A stretch of 64,000 nt of DNA from Acanthosepion pharaonis (Eukaryota > Mollusca > Cephalopoda > Sepiida > Sepiidae). The stretch spans positions 916,001 to 980,000 of the forward strand of contig CAHIKZ030003348.1 in the NCBI GenBank assembly GCA_903632075.3, in the 5' to 3' direction. The notes below the pieces were generated by a model. It was not told where the DNA came from, did not search any database, and was given only the letters and a program-made list of their open reading frames with translations. The first letter of the stretch is position 1; every line of letters begins with the position of its first letter. The translations under genes and the position numbers were made by a program. Of the stretch, positions 63,888 through 64,000 are shown in pieces.

Positions 63888-64000
63888 ATCTAAACTATCA
63901 TTGATATACAACCGTTTCCACAGATCAATCAACATTATTTTGATGTAGAAAAGAATAGGTTGCACGTTTCTGAACCATTTTTGAACATAAGATATTCTGT

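Overview
The window looks like gene-poor DNA from a large, repeat-rich animal genome, most consistent with a coleoid cephalopod (octopus-like). That assignment is my inference. It rests on the very dense long (TA)n tracts, the recurrent tRNA-derived SINE with a box A/box B head, two families of decayed non-LTR retrotransposons, several Tc1/mariner and hAT-like remnants, and the absence of any open host gene. Nearly all long open frames are either simple-repeat translations or broken transposon proteins. I found no confident host protein-coding exon, rRNA gene or intact tRNA gene.

Layout. 1-880 is a degenerate ~187-bp tandem array. 970-7900 holds an endonuclease fragment of an EN/RT-type LINE (called LINE-C here), a composite non-autonomous element (copy A), a TA-containing dispersed family (family P) and a LINE-C reverse-transcriptase pseudogene split by a ~530-bp insertion. 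8000-13500 holds paired dispersed repeats, two hammerhead-like motifs in an inverted pair of short repeats, and a TA/CA minisatellite. 13700-17750 holds composite copy B, a jockey/CR1-type LINE pseudogene (LINE-J) and a large minisatellite-tailed copy C. 18100-28600 holds modules with a tRNA-like core, a long TA region, a rearranged Tc1-like element flanked by inverted mariner-like fragments, and SINEs. 28985-31200 is a Tc1 element inserted at a TA inside LINE-J. 31700-37500 holds further LINE-J scraps, CT-rich blocks and a 41-bp minisatellite. 37507-45212 is a ~7.7-kb array of a pyrimidine-rich ~187-bp satellite. 46900-52300 holds a MITE and three duplicated (TTTTC)n blocks. 53500-63900 holds a tandem hammerhead-like short repeat, a perfect 88-bp mariner-type palindrome, SINEs, LINE-C tails that expanded into GAA repeats, and a hAT-like element.

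How the parts relate. The two LINE families are plausible sources of the machinery that spread the SINEs and short tails. Tc1/mariner elements entered at TA dinucleotides and often lie against TA microsatellites. The most unusual signals are: (i) short repeats with a type I hammerhead-ribozyme architecture (9951-10122 and 53812-53859), plus a second ribozyme-like motif pair (4868-4906 and 9350-9389); (ii) a ~345-bp module carrying a foldable class II tRNA-like sequence, arranged in direct and inverted copies at 26833-28009; (iii) the nucleosome-sized ~187-bp satellite; (iv) the composite elements that join the same LINE-J RT fragment to a minisatellite tail at one shared junction.
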